Counted from the first letter of the stretch, positions 9,153-17,778 are shown. The stretch: 64,000 nt of DNA from DASREM01 sp035652095 (GCA_035652095.1 DASREM010000014.1:124001-188000), one strand, 5' to 3'. Numbers and translations are program-made. Notes: generated from the letters alone by a model not told the origin.

Positions 9153-10418
9153 ATGAAGACAGTTTCCCTCGAGCAGGAACACAACCCGTGGGAGGCGCAA
9201 GCCGCCCGATTCGACCTCGCCGCCCGCAAATTGAACCTGGATGAGGGACTCTGGAAAGTCCTGCGCTATCCGAACCGCGAAATCATTCTGCACATTCCCG
9301 TCGCTATGGATGACGGCTCGATTGAAGTTTTCACAGGTTTCCGCGTACAGCACTCCATCGCCCGCGGCCCCGCCAAGGGCGGCATCCGCTACTCTCCCGA
9401 CGTTACCCTCGACGAAGTTCGCGCGCTCGCCAGCTGGATGACCTGGAAATGCGCGGTCGTCAATATTCCCTTCGGCGGCGCCAAGGGCGGAGTCATTTGC
9501 GACCCCCATAAGATGTCCATGGGCGAATTGGAGCGCATGACCCGCCGCTACACCGCGGAACTGGTGGACTTCATCGGGCCCGAGAAAGACGTGCCCGCGC
9601 CCGACGTCAACACCAACGAACAGATCATGGCCTGGATGATGGACACCTACTCCATGCACATGCGCCAGACTGTGACCGCGGTCGTAACCGGCAAGCCGCT
9701 GAATATCGGCGGGTCCCGCGGTCGCCGCGAGGCCACCGGCCGCGGCATCATGATTGTCGTGGACGAGGCTGTGAAGAAGCTGGGCATGACGCGCGAGGGT
9801 TCACGCGTGATCGTGCAGGGCTTCGGCAACGTGGGATCGAATGCCGCCCTGCTCATGGCAGAAGCCGGCTATAAAGTCATCGGCATTATCGAAGTGGATG
9901 GCAGCCTGTATAACTCCAACGGACTCGACGTCAAGGCTCTGTCCGATTACCGGCAGAAAAATCGCACCGTGCTGGGTTTCCCCGGAGCGGAAGCCGCAGA
10001 CGCGCAGCAGCTGCTCACGACGGAATGCGAAATTCTGATCCCCGCAGCCACCGAAAACCAGATCACCAGCCGCAACGCGGATCGGGTGAAGTGCAGGATC
10101 CTGGCTGAAGGCGCTAACGGTCCGACCACCGCGGCGGCGGACGAGATCCTTGCCGACAAGAAAGTGTTCGTGATTCCCGATATTCTGTGCAACGCTGGCG
10201 GGGTCACGACCTCTTACTTCGAGTGGGTGCAGGACCGCCAGGGCTATTTCTGGAAAGAATCACTGGTGAACGAGCAGCTCGAGCACATCATGAAGACGGC
10301 GTTCGAGGATGTGGTTCGTTACGCGGAAGCCCACGATGTGAACAACCGCATCGCGGCTTACATGCTGGCCATTGACCGCGTCGCCTACACGATCCGGCAG
10401 CGCGGAATCTACGCCTAG
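9153..10418 (+). CDS. gdhA: Glutamate dehydrogenase (Glu/Leu/Phe/Val dehydrogenase family)
   Basis: Interconverts glutamate and 2-oxoglutarate plus ammonium with NAD(P). The 421-residue length is typical of the hexameric small-subunit type. Motifs in order are the glutamate-binding GPAKGGIRYSPDV near residue 70, the catalytic lysine region CAVVNIPFGGAKGG, PAPDVNTNEQIMAWM near 150, and the Rossmann glycine motif GFGNVGSNAA near 225. A GGAG ribosome binding site precedes the ATG. A promoter with a palindromic spacer lies 90 bases upstream, suggesting independent regulation. Cofactor preference cannot be decided confidently from the sequence. Confidence 0.95.
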   Translation: MKTVSLEQEHNPWEAQAARFDLAARKLNLDEGLWKVLRYPNREIILHIPVAMDDGSIEVFTGFRVQHSIARGPAKGGIRYSPDVTLDEVRALASWMTWKCAVVNIPFGGAKGGVICDPHKMSMGELERMTRRYTAELVDFIGPEKDVPAPDVNTNEQIMAWMMDTYSMHMRQTVTAVVTGKPLNIGGSRGRREATGRGIMIVVDEAVKKLGMTREGSRVIVQGFGNVGSNAALLMAEAGYKVIGIIEVDGSLYNSNGLDVKALSDYRQKNRTVLGFPGAEAADAQQLLTTECEILIPAATENQITSRNADRVKCRILAEGANGPTTAAADEILADKKVFVIPDILCNAGGVTTSYFEWVQDRQGYFWKESLVNEQLEHIMKTAFEDVVRYAEAHDVNNRIAAYMLAIDRVAYTIRQRGIYA

Positions 10419-10525
10419 CTCTTCTGGAAAGAACGCGGTGATGCATGCGGGCGTGATGTGGACAGGTCCCCTCTCCCCATCTACGCCGGCTATCAGGTCT
10501 TCGTCACTAGAAGGAGAGAGAACCA

Positions 10526-10840
10526 ATGAAATTCATGCGGAACATTCTCATCGTGTTTTTCGCTCTGTCTCTGATCGTCTCCACCGCAGCCGCCCAAGCC
10601 GACCAAACTTCCAAAGGCTCTACCAAAACCGACATGTCGGCGGCTTCTACGGACCTAGTCGACATCAACTCAGCAACGAAAGACCAACTTCAGGCTCTTC
10701 CCGGAATCGGCGAGGCTTACTCTCAGAAGATCATTGATGGCCGCCCTTACAAAACGAAAAGACAGCTCGTGACCAAGAAGATCATCCCTTCGGCCACCTA
10801 TTCCAAGATCAAAGACAAGATCATCGCCAAGCAGCAGTAG
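10526..10840 (+). CDS. Secreted helix-hairpin-helix protein (ComEA-like)
   Basis: A 104-residue protein with an N-terminal signal peptide (hydrophobic core about residues 7-22 ending AAAQA) and a C-terminal helix-hairpin-helix DNA-binding domain. The hallmark VDINSATKDQLQALPGIG leads into the hairpin. This is the ComEA fold, which binds DNA at the cell surface in natural transformation, but short orphan versions are common and not proof of competence. A good ribosome binding site (GAAGGAGAGAG) is present. It is followed 41 bases later by yidB. Confidence 0.88.
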   Translation: MKFMRNILIVFFALSLIVSTAAAQADQTSKGSTKTDMSAASTDLVDINSATKDQLQALPGIGEAYSQKIIDGRPYKTKRQLVTKKIIPSATYSKIKDKIIAKQQ

Positions 10841-10881
10841 CAGAAGCAAAAATCGATCGGCGACGCAAAAAGGAGTCAGTC

Positions 10882-11289
10882 ATGGGATTGCTCGACAACA
10901 TCGAAGGCCAAGTGATGAACCGTGTCATGGGATCCGGGAATCCAATGGCGGCAGCGGTCCTGCAAATGATCCAGAATCAGCCCGGCGGATTGCAAGGTCT
11001 GATCCAGTGCTTTCGCCAGAACGGGCTGGGAGGCGTGATTTCGTCCTGGGTCGGCACTGGCCAGAACCAGGCGATCTCGCCCGAACAGATTCAGCAGGTG
11101 CTCGGCAACAACACCCTGCAGCAGGTCGCAGAAAAGGCCGGCGTGTCGCCCGATCAGGCTAAGTCCTCGTTGGCAGACCTGTTGCCAACGCTCGTAGACA
11201 AGCTCACGCCAAACGGGCAAGTGCCCGAGCACAGCAGCCTTCTTCAGATGGGCGAGAGTCTGCTGAGTTCGCTGGGTAAGAGCGCGTAA
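10882..11289 (+). CDS. YidB family protein (DUF937)
   Basis: A 135-residue protein beginning MGLLDNIEGQVMNR with Gln/Gly-rich segments. It includes the family's recognisable GGLQGLIQCFRQNGLGGVISSWVGTGQNQAISPEQI and then an all-helical C-terminus (AEKAGVSPDQAKSSLADLLPTLVDKLTPNGQVP). YidB proteins are widespread and soluble, and their role is unknown. A strong AAAGGAG ribosome binding site precedes the ATG. It may form a small unit with the upstream HhH gene. Confidence 0.92.
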   Translation: MGLLDNIEGQVMNRVMGSGNPMAAAVLQMIQNQPGGLQGLIQCFRQNGLGGVISSWVGTGQNQAISPEQIQQVLGNNTLQQVAEKAGVSPDQAKSSLADLLPTLVDKLTPNGQVPEHSSLLQMGESLLSSLGKSA

Positions 11290-11444
11290 GCTGTTACGAC
11301 TCGCAGCGCGATCAGCCCGAGGGCTGCGGCTGAGGGTTTCGTGTGCGCAACACCTCGATAAAGCTCCACCTTTTCTCTCGCGTTGCCTTCCCATCCCGCG
11401 TGGAGGATAATCAAAAAGTCGCGGTGTCGCGGACCCCTTAGCGC

Positions 11445-12092
11445 GTGAACTTGCCAAACTCCATCACGCTGACCCGGATCTTCAGTATTCCGGTGCTGAT
11501 CTGGATTCTTTCCACCTCTCACCTGACCAGCACCAACGGAGAGAAGGAACTGCTGGCCTCAGCTCTGTTCATCGCTGCCTCCATCACCGACGGAATTGAC
11601 GGCTACATTGCCCGCAAGCGGGGGCAGATCACCACCATGGGCATGCTGCTCGATCCGCTGGCCGACAAGCTACTCATCGCCGCGGCCTTCGTTACCCTGG
11701 TCCAGTTCAACCCCAGCCTGGTACCTGCGTGGATGGCGGTGGTCATCATCGGCCGCGAGTTCCTGGTGAGTGGCTTGCGATCCATTGCCGCCTCCGAAGG
11801 TTTCACCATCCAAGCCAGTGAACTCGGCAAGTTCAAAATGCTGGTGCAGATCGTGTCCGTGGTCGCCGTCATTCTCGACCATCGCTGGAAAGAATGGCCG
11901 GTTGGTCCTTACGTCTTTCCGGTCCATTGGATCGCGTTCCTGGCAATCTGGTTCATGGTCCTGCTCTCTATGGTTTCTGCGATTGATTACTTCGTGGCCT
12001 TCTGGTCGAAGATTGATCGCCACGTCGTGAAGCGACGCCGCCGCGCCTTCGTGCTGACTCGACGGAGAAAGCGCGATGTACCGGCAACCTGA
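11445..12092 (+). CDS. pgsA: CDP-diacylglycerol--glycerol-3-phosphate 3-phosphatidyltransferase
   Basis: Makes phosphatidylglycerol phosphate, the committed step to phosphatidylglycerol and cardiolipin, in the inner membrane. The CDP-alcohol phosphotransferase signature DG-x2-AR-x8-G-x3-D-x3-D is complete around residues 49-71 (DGYIAR, GMLLDPLAD). Four to six transmembrane helices flank it, the first near residues 8-25. The start is GTG at 11445 (MNLPNSITLTRIFSIPVL). Its last 17 bases overlap the start of the AMMECR1-domain gene in a different frame, so the two are probably translationally coupled. Confidence 0.95.
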   Translation: MNLPNSITLTRIFSIPVLIWILSTSHLTSTNGEKELLASALFIAASITDGIDGYIARKRGQITTMGMLLDPLADKLLIAAAFVTLVQFNPSLVPAWMAVVIIGREFLVSGLRSIAASEGFTIQASELGKFKMLVQIVSVVAVILDHRWKEWPVGPYVFPVHWIAFLAIWFMVLLSMVSAIDYFVAFWSKIDRHVVKRRRRAFVLTRRRKRDVPAT

Positions 12093-12672
12093 ATCGCCTT
12101 CGACCCCACCTCACACCGTCGCTGAATATTCCCCAGCAGAGCGTGCTTTGTTGCTGCGCGTGGCTCACGACGCGATCGCATCTACCTTCGAGCGACGTGA
12201 GATTTCACTCGAGCCTCCCTCCGAACACCTGGCTCAGCCTCGCGGCGCCTTTACCACCATCTACCATCGAGGTCTGCTTCGCGGTTGTGTTGGCTATGTC
12301 CTGCCGGTGTGCTCGGTCTACCGGACCGTGGCCGAGACGGCTCGGGCGGCGGCCTTCGACGATTCGCGATTCGCTCCGTTGCGCTCGGAGGAGTTACCGG
12401 GCCTGCAGGTCTCACTGAGCATTTTGTCCGCGCTAAAACCGATTCAGCCCGAGCAGATCGAAATTGGCCGCCACGGGCTGGTAATCACGCTGAGTGCACA
12501 TCGCGGACTGCTCCTTCCGCAGGTTCCGGTGGAACGAAATTGGGACCGCGAAACCTTCCTCGCCCAGACCTGCCGTAAAGCTGGACTTCCGGAAAACGCA
12601 TGGCGCTCTGGCGCAACCATTGAAGCCTTCACCGCCGAAATCTTTGGCGACCCCGGCACCGAAGGTAAGTGA
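12076..12672 (+). CDS. amrA: AmmeMemoRadiSam system protein A (AMMECR1 domain)
   Basis: A 198-residue AMMECR1 protein. Landmarks are RGAFTTIYHRGLLRGCVGYVLPV near residues 55-77, with the RGCxG motif, then ETARAAAFDDSRFAPL and the C-terminal NWDRETFLAQTCRKAGLP. Family members are usually encoded with a Memo-like dioxygenase and a radical SAM protein; neither partner is adjacent here. The gene starts inside the end of pgsA. A hairpin follows the stop but its T-run faces the other strand. Molecular function is unknown. Confidence 0.92.
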   Translation: MYRQPESPSTPPHTVAEYSPAERALLLRVAHDAIASTFERREISLEPPSEHLAQPRGAFTTIYHRGLLRGCVGYVLPVCSVYRTVAETARAAAFDDSRFAPLRSEELPGLQVSLSILSALKPIQPEQIEIGRHGLVITLSAHRGLLLPQVPVERNWDRETFLAQTCRKAGLPENAWRSGATIEAFTAEIFGDPGTEGK

Positions 12673-12679
12673 ATTCCTC

Positions 12680-12712
12680 CCCAAAAAAGAAAGCTCCGGC
12701 GCGCGGAGCTTT
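12680..12712 (-). terminator. Intrinsic terminator of the 12729-12962 gene
   Basis: AAAGCTCCG (12690-12698) pairs perfectly with CGGAGCTTT (12704-12712) around a 5-base loop. On the reverse strand the stem is followed by CTTTTTTGG, so termination serves the small reverse-strand gene. This supports that gene being real. Confidence 0.8.
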
Positions 12713-12728
12713 GCTGGGTACCACGTAC

Positions 12729-12962
12729 TTATCTTTCTATCCCGTTCCCCTCACCCTCACCGGTAGACGATTCTCCGTCGTCCATGCCAATGCGGAATAA
12801 AGCAGCCTGTTCTTTCGCGTGTTCGCGCATCTCTTCCAATTCATCCACGCCTTCGGGTTTTTCCGTGCTGCGCTGGCTTTTGCGCTCGGCTTTCTCGCGT
12901 TGTTTTTGTTGTCGGGTTTGTTCTTTCAACCGCTTTGTGAAACTCGATCGCCCTCGTGGCAT
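12729..12962 (-). CDS. Small highly charged hypothetical protein (77 aa)
   Basis: The protein begins MPRGRSSFTKRLKEQTRQQKQ and is very basic in its first half and acidic in its second, with a predicted helix or coiled coil around residues 10-55. No signal peptide or membrane segment is present. An intrinsic terminator lies directly downstream on the same strand, which argues for expression. The charge pattern resembles small nucleic-acid or ribosome-associated proteins, but that is a guess. It lies just downstream of the RRM mini-operon on the same strand. Confidence 0.65.
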   Translation of the reverse strand: MPRGRSSFTKRLKEQTRQQKQREKAERKSQRSTEKPEGVDELEEMREHAKEQAALFRIGMDDGESSTGEGEGNGIER

Positions 12963-13029
12963 CTATAATCCCCCCGTTTTTGTTATGTGGATGGCGGACC
13001 TTGAGAATAGCGGCCGCCGCTAACCTGCT

Positions 13030-13380
13030 TTACCAGCGCGGTTCACGTGGCTGCCGCGGATGCCCGCGATAATCGTCACGCCCACGGCCGCCACCGCCGC
13101 CCCCGGACCGCTGTCCTCCGCCTCTCGGCCGGTCCGTCTTCGGTTTCGCTTCGTTGATGGTCAACGTGCGCCCGCCCAGTTCAGTACCGTTGAGAGCCGC
13201 GATCGCCTTATCGGCCTCGCCTGCGTCGGCCATCTCGACGAACGCGAAGCCTCGTGCCCGCCCGGTTTCTCGGTCGGTGACGATGCTGACTTTCTCGACC
13301 TCCCCGTGTGCCTGGAAAACATCACGCAACTCGGACTCCGTCGTACTGTGGGAAAGATTGCCTACGTAAAGGTTCTTCAT
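13030..13380 (-). CDS. RRM-domain RNA-binding protein
   Basis: A 116-residue single RRM protein like the cold-inducible Rbp family of cyanobacteria and other bacteria. RNP2 is LYVGNL (residues 3-8) and RNP1 is RGFAFVEM (about 43-50). After the RRM, about 80 residues long, comes a Gly/Arg-rich tail (GGGGGGRGR) that often mediates RNA or protein contacts. It binds single-stranded RNA and probably acts post-transcriptionally or as an RNA chaperone. The ATG at 13380 has a GAGGAA ribosome binding site and overlaps the stop of the upstream gene as ATGA. A longer N-terminal frame was rejected. Confidence 0.95.
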   Translation of the reverse strand: MKNLYVGNLSHSTTESELRDVFQAHGEVEKVSIVTDRETGRARGFAFVEMADAGEADKAIAALNGTELGGRTLTINEAKPKTDRPRGGGQRSGGGGGGRGRDDYRGHPRQPREPRW

Positions 13381-13979
13381 TGTGTTTCCTCTTTCAGTAA
13401 ATCGTCTAAAGTTCGAGGCTCTGATTGGCGTTTGGAGAGTCGCATTTCCGAATCTCGCGGCGGCGTAGGTCTCTCGCGTATTGCTTTCGCACGCGCATGG
13501 GCTGCAGACCGAACTTCTGATATGCGCCGTGACGCTTCCATAATCCCCCACCGCTGAGGTCCAATTCCGGGCGAGGGGCTGGGCAGATTTCTTTTCAGGT
13601 TCTCACCTTCGTTGCTTTCCGGCGATCGGTCCCGAGACTCTTCCATTGCCATCGGCATATCGGCCAGATACTCGGGCTTGCCCACCAGGAAGGCCAGTTG
13701 CTGCGGAGGACTCGCCCTCCGCAGGTCCTCGCAGAATTTCTCCTGGTTTCCCAGCGCGTTCTCCCCGTTGATCAGGACCAGGTTGTACAGGTCTGCCCGC
13801 CACCAGGACCGCGCTTCGCTGATATCGGCGGCACAATCCACGTCCACGCCGAGCCTGCGCATGGTTTCCGCGCGTAAGTCCCGTTTCGCCGCGGATGCGT
13901 CCACCAGCAGGACCCGCTTCTTCCTCGTTGGACCCGGAATGAGAACCCCAGGCGCAGTCAGAATCTGGGTGGTGGTCAT
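13377..13979 (-). CDS. Degenerate receiver-domain protein
   Basis: Residues 20-105 align by pattern with a CheY-like receiver: KKRVLLVDAS, then a helix, VDVDCAADISEA, YNLVLINGEN and LAFLVGKPE. The phosphorylation-site Asp at the end of beta-3 is Asn (LVLIN), and the acidic pair after beta-1 is reduced to a single Asp. The Lys of the beta-5 loop is kept. This suggests a receiver that is not phosphorylated. About 95 residues of polar, Arg/Ser/Pro-rich C-terminal extension follow. The gene overlaps both neighbours by ATGA junctions, tying it to a 52-aa basic protein and an RRM protein. Confidence 0.75.
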   Translation of the reverse strand: MTTTQILTAPGVLIPGPTRKKRVLLVDASAAKRDLRAETMRRLGVDVDCAADISEARSWWRADLYNLVLINGENALGNQEKFCEDLRRASPPQQLAFLVGKPEYLADMPMAMEESRDRSPESNEGENLKRNLPSPSPGIGPQRWGIMEASRRISEVRSAAHARAKAIRERPTPPRDSEMRLSKRQSEPRTLDDLLKEETQ

Positions 13980-14134
13980 GCCGAAACCACCTTGGGCTTG
14001 GATCCGGGCGCACGCTTTGAACTGCTTTGTGGCTTTGCCAGATTCTTCATAAGCTCTCGATTCCGGCTACGTTTCGCGATCTTCTGCTTCCGTTCTCGAT
14101 GGAACCGGGACTTGTCTCCGTTGATTCCGGACAT
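13976..14134 (-). CDS. 52-aa basic protein, first gene of the RRM mini-operon
   Basis: A short frame reading MSGINGDKSRFHRERKQKIA at the N-terminus and ending PGSKPKVVSA. About a third of its residues are Lys or Arg, mostly in the first 35. The ATG at 14134 is preceded by a consensus AGGAGG at ideal spacing. The TGA stop overlaps the ATG of the receiver-like gene (ATGA). The composition resembles small ribosome- or RNA-binding proteins, and its coupling to an RRM gene points the same way, but I do not recognise a family. Confidence 0.72.
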   Translation of the reverse strand: MSGINGDKSRFHRERKQKIAKRSRNRELMKNLAKPQSSSKRAPGSKPKVVSA

Positions 14135-14859
14135 GACTGCCTCCTGATTCACCCGGCCGTGCGATGAATGGTTTGGTAGGGTGGAAAACCGCTGTGGAAG
14201 CGAATCTCAAACCCTCCTTTTTCGGTGAACCGCGCTGTCCTTCCGGGCCTGAATCGATGTGGCTCAGCCTTGGTTGGAGAAACACAGATTGAAACGCCTC
14301 CCGATCTCTCAATCGCGAAGGCGCAAAGTCATCTGGTGGATGTGTCTTCGAGGTTAAGTGATTTCATTATACCTCTTCGCTGCGGCTCTGACTCGGCCGA
14401 AAAGGATAATTCAGAGCCTGCAATTTGGCCCGCAGTCGAGCCTTCGCTTTCATCTCCGATGGTTGCTCCTTGGCCCGCGAAAGGGCATTCAGGTTCCAGG
14501 GGGCTCCGCCCTTCTCTCCGTTTCCTCGCGACGAACCTTCTTCACAAATCCGGCATCTTCGTAACAGAATGCAACAGCAATTCGCCGGATTTTCGGCTTG
14601 GAGACTTTAGTAACGTTGCATTTCGGAAAACTTGGTGTATGTTCCGGAGATCGGAATGAAGGGCTGATCTATGGAAATTGCCGTACTCATCGTTGGCTTA
14701 CTGGTTCTCGGATCGCAAATCCCGGGGAATCCTCACATCCTTCTCCGCTAGCTTCCGTTGGCGCGAAACTCTCAGCTGTAATCAAGCCACTGCGAAATCC
14801 TCCTTCGACCTCGGCAGAGACTGTTGTGCTCGCGCCCATACTCGGGGTGCGAATTGGTC
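14135..14859. other. 725-base region without a recognisable gene
   Basis: Frames here on both strands have unnatural Ser/Arg/Pro-rich composition and no ribosome binding sites, and I support none of them. The part near 14135-14250 presumably carries the promoter of the reverse-strand mini-operon. I see no repeat, tRNA or structured RNA that I can name. Confidence 0.5.
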
Positions 14860-14899
14860 CATAAACAAAAGCGGGAAGAAGCACGCGCTTCTCCCCGCT
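14860..14899 (-). terminator. Intrinsic terminator of the 14921-15868 gene
   Basis: On the reverse strand a 13-base-pair stem with one imperfect pair (AGCGGGGAGAAGC with GCTTCTTCCCGCT) around a 4-base loop is followed by TTTTGTTTAT. It lies about 20 bases after the stop of the upstream reverse-strand gene. Confidence 0.88.
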
Positions 14900-14920
14900 T
14901 CATGTAACGCTTATGGACTG

Positions 14921-15868
14921 TTACTGCTGCTCGTCTAACTCCACTCCGTCCCCAACGTGCACATCTTCCAGCGCAAACACGATCATGCCAGTGGCCGTGG
15001 TCGGCGTGGTGCTTAGTACCACAACTTCGCCTACCGCGCGGCGTGGCAGGTCTTCCACGTGGATTCTAGGACCCTTCCCACGATCCAGCATATTGGGTTC
15101 GATCAGAGGCGGGTTCTTCTGTGTATCTTCCGTGGTCGATGCCTTGAACGAGAGCGAGTCCACGGGATCTTTCAGATCGGCACTGTAGGCGCGCACCGCG
15201 CGCAGGTAGTCTCCTACCTTCAGTCCCTGGCTCGAACCAACGTTCATATATACCTTCATCCCAGTGCCCAGCTCGGAGTCGAAATCCTTCGCCATGACAA
15301 TTCGGCCAGAGGTCTTATTTGAAGCCGGCAGGAAGCGGTCAAAGTGAAGAGGCGTGTGAAATGAAATGGGCTGCTTCTCGACAAATGGGATCGCGATGTC
15401 GCCCGGAACGATGGGGTCGCAGCTGAACTCAACTGTGGCGATGGCCAACTTGTTGCGCGTATCCACGATGCGCACGCGCGCCACTTCCGAGTACGGCTGA
15501 CCTGCCGCCTTCATCAGGCTGTGCTGTCCGGCAAACAGCTCGTAACGGTTGGGATCGCGCAACTCGCGCACGATGGTGAACTGCTGGCCGGTCTGGTATC
15601 CGCCACCCTGGAGATAGACCAAGTCCCCGTTCACGAACTTTGTCGTATTCGGAGTATGCAGCCCTCCGGCTACGAAATTCGCATTGGGCAAAAGTTGTTT
15701 GTTGACGAAACCGGCGCAATACAGGTCGGCAGCCGTCGGAGTCTGAACCCGCTCGGTGGGGAAGCTGGCGGTGGTTTCTTGCGTCTTGTCGGGAATAGCC
15801 GCAGGGTCAGACTGCGCCAGCGCTGCAGCCGCCGCGAACAGCACAAACAAAAATCCTATTTTCTTCAT
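14921..15868 (-). CDS. Secreted protein with FlgT_C-like domain
   Basis: A 315-residue protein beginning MKKIGFLFVLFAAAAALAQ, a clear signal peptide. The C-terminal third contains GTGMKVYMNVGSSQGLKVGDYLRAVR, like the glycine-rich beta-barrel module of FlgT C-terminal domains, but no flagellar genes are near. The middle is beta-rich with two Cys (LYCAGFVNK, EFSCDPIVPGD) that could form a disulfide. The ATG at 15868 has GGAGG at ideal spacing, so the much longer upstream frame is rejected. It is divergent from aroDE, with 217 bases between the starts. Probably periplasmic or envelope-associated; function unknown. Confidence 0.8.
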   Translation of the reverse strand: MKKIGFLFVLFAAAAALAQSDPAAIPDKTQETTASFPTERVQTPTAADLYCAGFVNKQLLPNANFVAGGLHTPNTTKFVNGDLVYLQGGGYQTGQQFTIVRELRDPNRYELFAGQHSLMKAAGQPYSEVARVRIVDTRNKLAIATVEFSCDPIVPGDIAIPFVEKQPISFHTPLHFDRFLPASNKTSGRIVMAKDFDSELGTGMKVYMNVGSSQGLKVGDYLRAVRAYSADLKDPVDSLSFKASTTEDTQKNPPLIEPNMLDRGKGPRIHVEDLPRRAVGEVVVLSTTPTTATGMIVFALEDVHVGDGVELDEQQ

Positions 15869-16034
15869 CTTACCTCCGAGTCGGGGCCCTTGATCTCCGG
15901 CTTCCCCGCTAAGTCCATTTTTTACAAGGGTTTCACCGACGAAACTATCAACCGGGTACCGTACGGTCAAGTTACGCAGGTGCCGGGCGAGGTACGTTAA
16001 AAAGTTTGTTGCCCTCAGAATTGTTAATCTGTTG

Positions 16035-16063
16035 TTGCGTCGGGAATTGTTCGCCTTTAATAT
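16035..16063 (+). promoter_or_regulatory. Possible promoter of aroDE
   Basis: TTGCGT at 16035-16040 and TAATAT at 16058-16063 are 17 bases apart, 22 bases before the aroDE start. The -10 match is partial and the -35 weak, so this is a candidate only. Confidence 0.35.
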
Positions 16064-16085
16064 CGCGCCGTCCTGAACTGCTGAC

Positions 16086-17675
16086 ATGATCCTGTCGACG
16101 AACGGCAACGCGTCTCGAATGTTGCCCCTGCGCCTGCCGCGGGTCTGCGTTGCCGTGATCGGCTCCGACCCCGCCGATATGGTCGAGAAAGCCGAGTCTT
16201 TGGCGCGGGATAACCCCTTCATTGAGTTCAGGTTAGACTACTTGGCAAAGCCCGGTCTGGGACTCCCGAAAATCAAGTCATTCCTGGAATATCACCCCTA
16301 CATCACCGCGATCGCCACCTGCCGCCGGGCCAGCAGCGGGGGGAAATTCAAGGGCTCGATGGCCGCGCAGATGGAAATCTTGAGCAAAGCCTCGGCGGCA
16401 GGATGTCAATTGTTAGACCTCGAATTCCAGACTGCCAGCGCGCTCAAGCCCGACCAGGTGCAGAAACTTCGGGCCCATGCCGCACTGATCCTTTCTTTTC
16501 ATGACTTCCGCGGTACCAAGAACCTCGAAGCCACGCTCGACAAGATGACCGCCATCCCCGCGGACTTCTACAAGGTTGTCAGCACCGCGACCACTCTTGC
16601 CGACAACGTGGCCATGATGAAGTTCCTGGAGAAGAGGAAGGATCAGCACTCCCTCATCGGAGTCTGCATGGGGGAACAGGGTGTTATCAGCCGGGTTCTC
16701 GGAGTACGGGCCGGCAGCATCTTCACCTTCGGCGCCTTCACTGAGGGCGAGCGCACCGCGCCCGGTCAGATCACCGCCCAGGAACTTCGCAGCACGTATC
16801 GTATCGAGCAAGTGGACGCCGCAACCAGGGTTTATGGAGTAGCAGGCGACCCTGTGGCCCATTCGCTGTCCCCCATCATCATGAACGCCGCTTTTCGGCG
16901 GGAGAATGTCAACGCCGTCTACGTCGCCCTGCACGCCAAGACCCTCAAAGATCTGCTGACCTGTATCCGCGAGATTCCGATCCACGGCCTCTCCATCACG
17001 ATGCCCTACAAGGAATCCATCGTCCAGCATCTCGATAACACGGACTCTCACACTTCGAAGATCGGCGCATGCAACACCGTGGTTCGGGCCCAGGACGGAA
17101 AATTCTATGGCTTCAATACCGACGCCGCCGGTGTGATTCGCCCGCTGGAACAACGTCTGACGATTGAAAAGGCGAAGGTCCTCGTTTTAGGCGCCGGAGG
17201 CGCCGCCCGGGCCGCCGTGTTCGGCCTGAAGGAGCGCGGAGCCGAGGTCTACATCCTGAACCGGAGCCTGGCCTCCGCGCAAAAGCTCGCGAGGCAAGCG
17301 CGCGCGCGGACCCTCAAGCGTCCCGACCTCAAGAAATTGTCTTTCGATGTGATCATCAATGCCACCCCGGTCGGCATGGGCAACAGCCGCGAAGCCCCGT
17401 TGAAGGAAGACGAGATCAAAGCCAAGTTTGTTTTCGACATGGTCTACGAACCGGCTGAAACGCGCCTGCTCAAAATGGCGAAGGCCCAGGGCGCGCAAGT
17501 CATCCCCGGGATCGAGATGTTCGTTCACCAGGCTGCCCGTCAATTCGAAATCTGGACTGGAAAGCCTGCACCATGGGAGGAGATGCTTAGCGTCGTCACC
17601 GTGGCAATGAACCAGCGAGCTGCCAGGCTGAAAGAGAAAGAAGCGGAGAAAGACGCGAGGCTGGTCCTAAAGTAG
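16086..17675 (+). CDS. aroDE: Bifunctional type I 3-dehydroquinate dehydratase / shikimate dehydrogenase
   Basis: One 529-residue chain carries two consecutive steps of the shikimate pathway: 3-dehydroquinate to 3-dehydroshikimate, then NADPH reduction to shikimate. Residues about 15-235 are type I dehydratase, with the Schiff-base lysine in DFYKVVSTA and the catalytic histidine in LSFHDFRG. Residues about 255-515 are AroE: SLSPIIMN, catalytic Lys in TMPYKESI, NTDAAG, nucleotide loop LGAGGAARA, and C-terminal FVHQAARQFEIWTG. This fusion order is the one seen in plants and some bacteria. The first 14 residues before MLPLRL are poorly conserved in look, so a start at the second ATG is possible. 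Confidence 0.95.
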   Translation: MILSTNGNASRMLPLRLPRVCVAVIGSDPADMVEKAESLARDNPFIEFRLDYLAKPGLGLPKIKSFLEYHPYITAIATCRRASSGGKFKGSMAAQMEILSKASAAGCQLLDLEFQTASALKPDQVQKLRAHAALILSFHDFRGTKNLEATLDKMTAIPADFYKVVSTATTLADNVAMMKFLEKRKDQHSLIGVCMGEQGVISRVLGVRAGSIFTFGAFTEGERTAPGQITAQELRSTYRIEQVDAATRVYGVAGDPVAHSLSPIIMNAAFRRENVNAVYVALHAKTLKDLLTCIREIPIHGLSITMPYKESIVQHLDNTDSHTSKIGACNTVVRAQDGKFYGFNTDAAGVIRPLEQRLTIEKAKVLVLGAGGAARAAVFGLKERGAEVYILNRSLASAQKLARQARARTLKRPDLKKLSFDVIINATPVGMGNSREAPLKEDEIKAKFVFDMVYEPAETRLLKMAKAQGAQVIPGIEMFVHQAARQFEIWTGKPAPWEEMLSVVTVAMNQRAARLKEKEAEKDARLVLK

Positions 17676-17778
17676 CCCGGTTTGACCGAAGGTCACGAGT
17701 AATAACTACTCTCCATCCGCGAGATCTGGATGCCCCCTGCCACGAAATGGTTGCATTTTTTCAGGGTACCGAGGTAAG

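Noticed and set aside
14067..14312. 81-codon reverse-strand frame overlapping the 52-aa basic protein
   Set aside because: No ribosome binding site and a biased composition. The 52-aa frame has AGGAGG and an ATGA overlap with the next gene.
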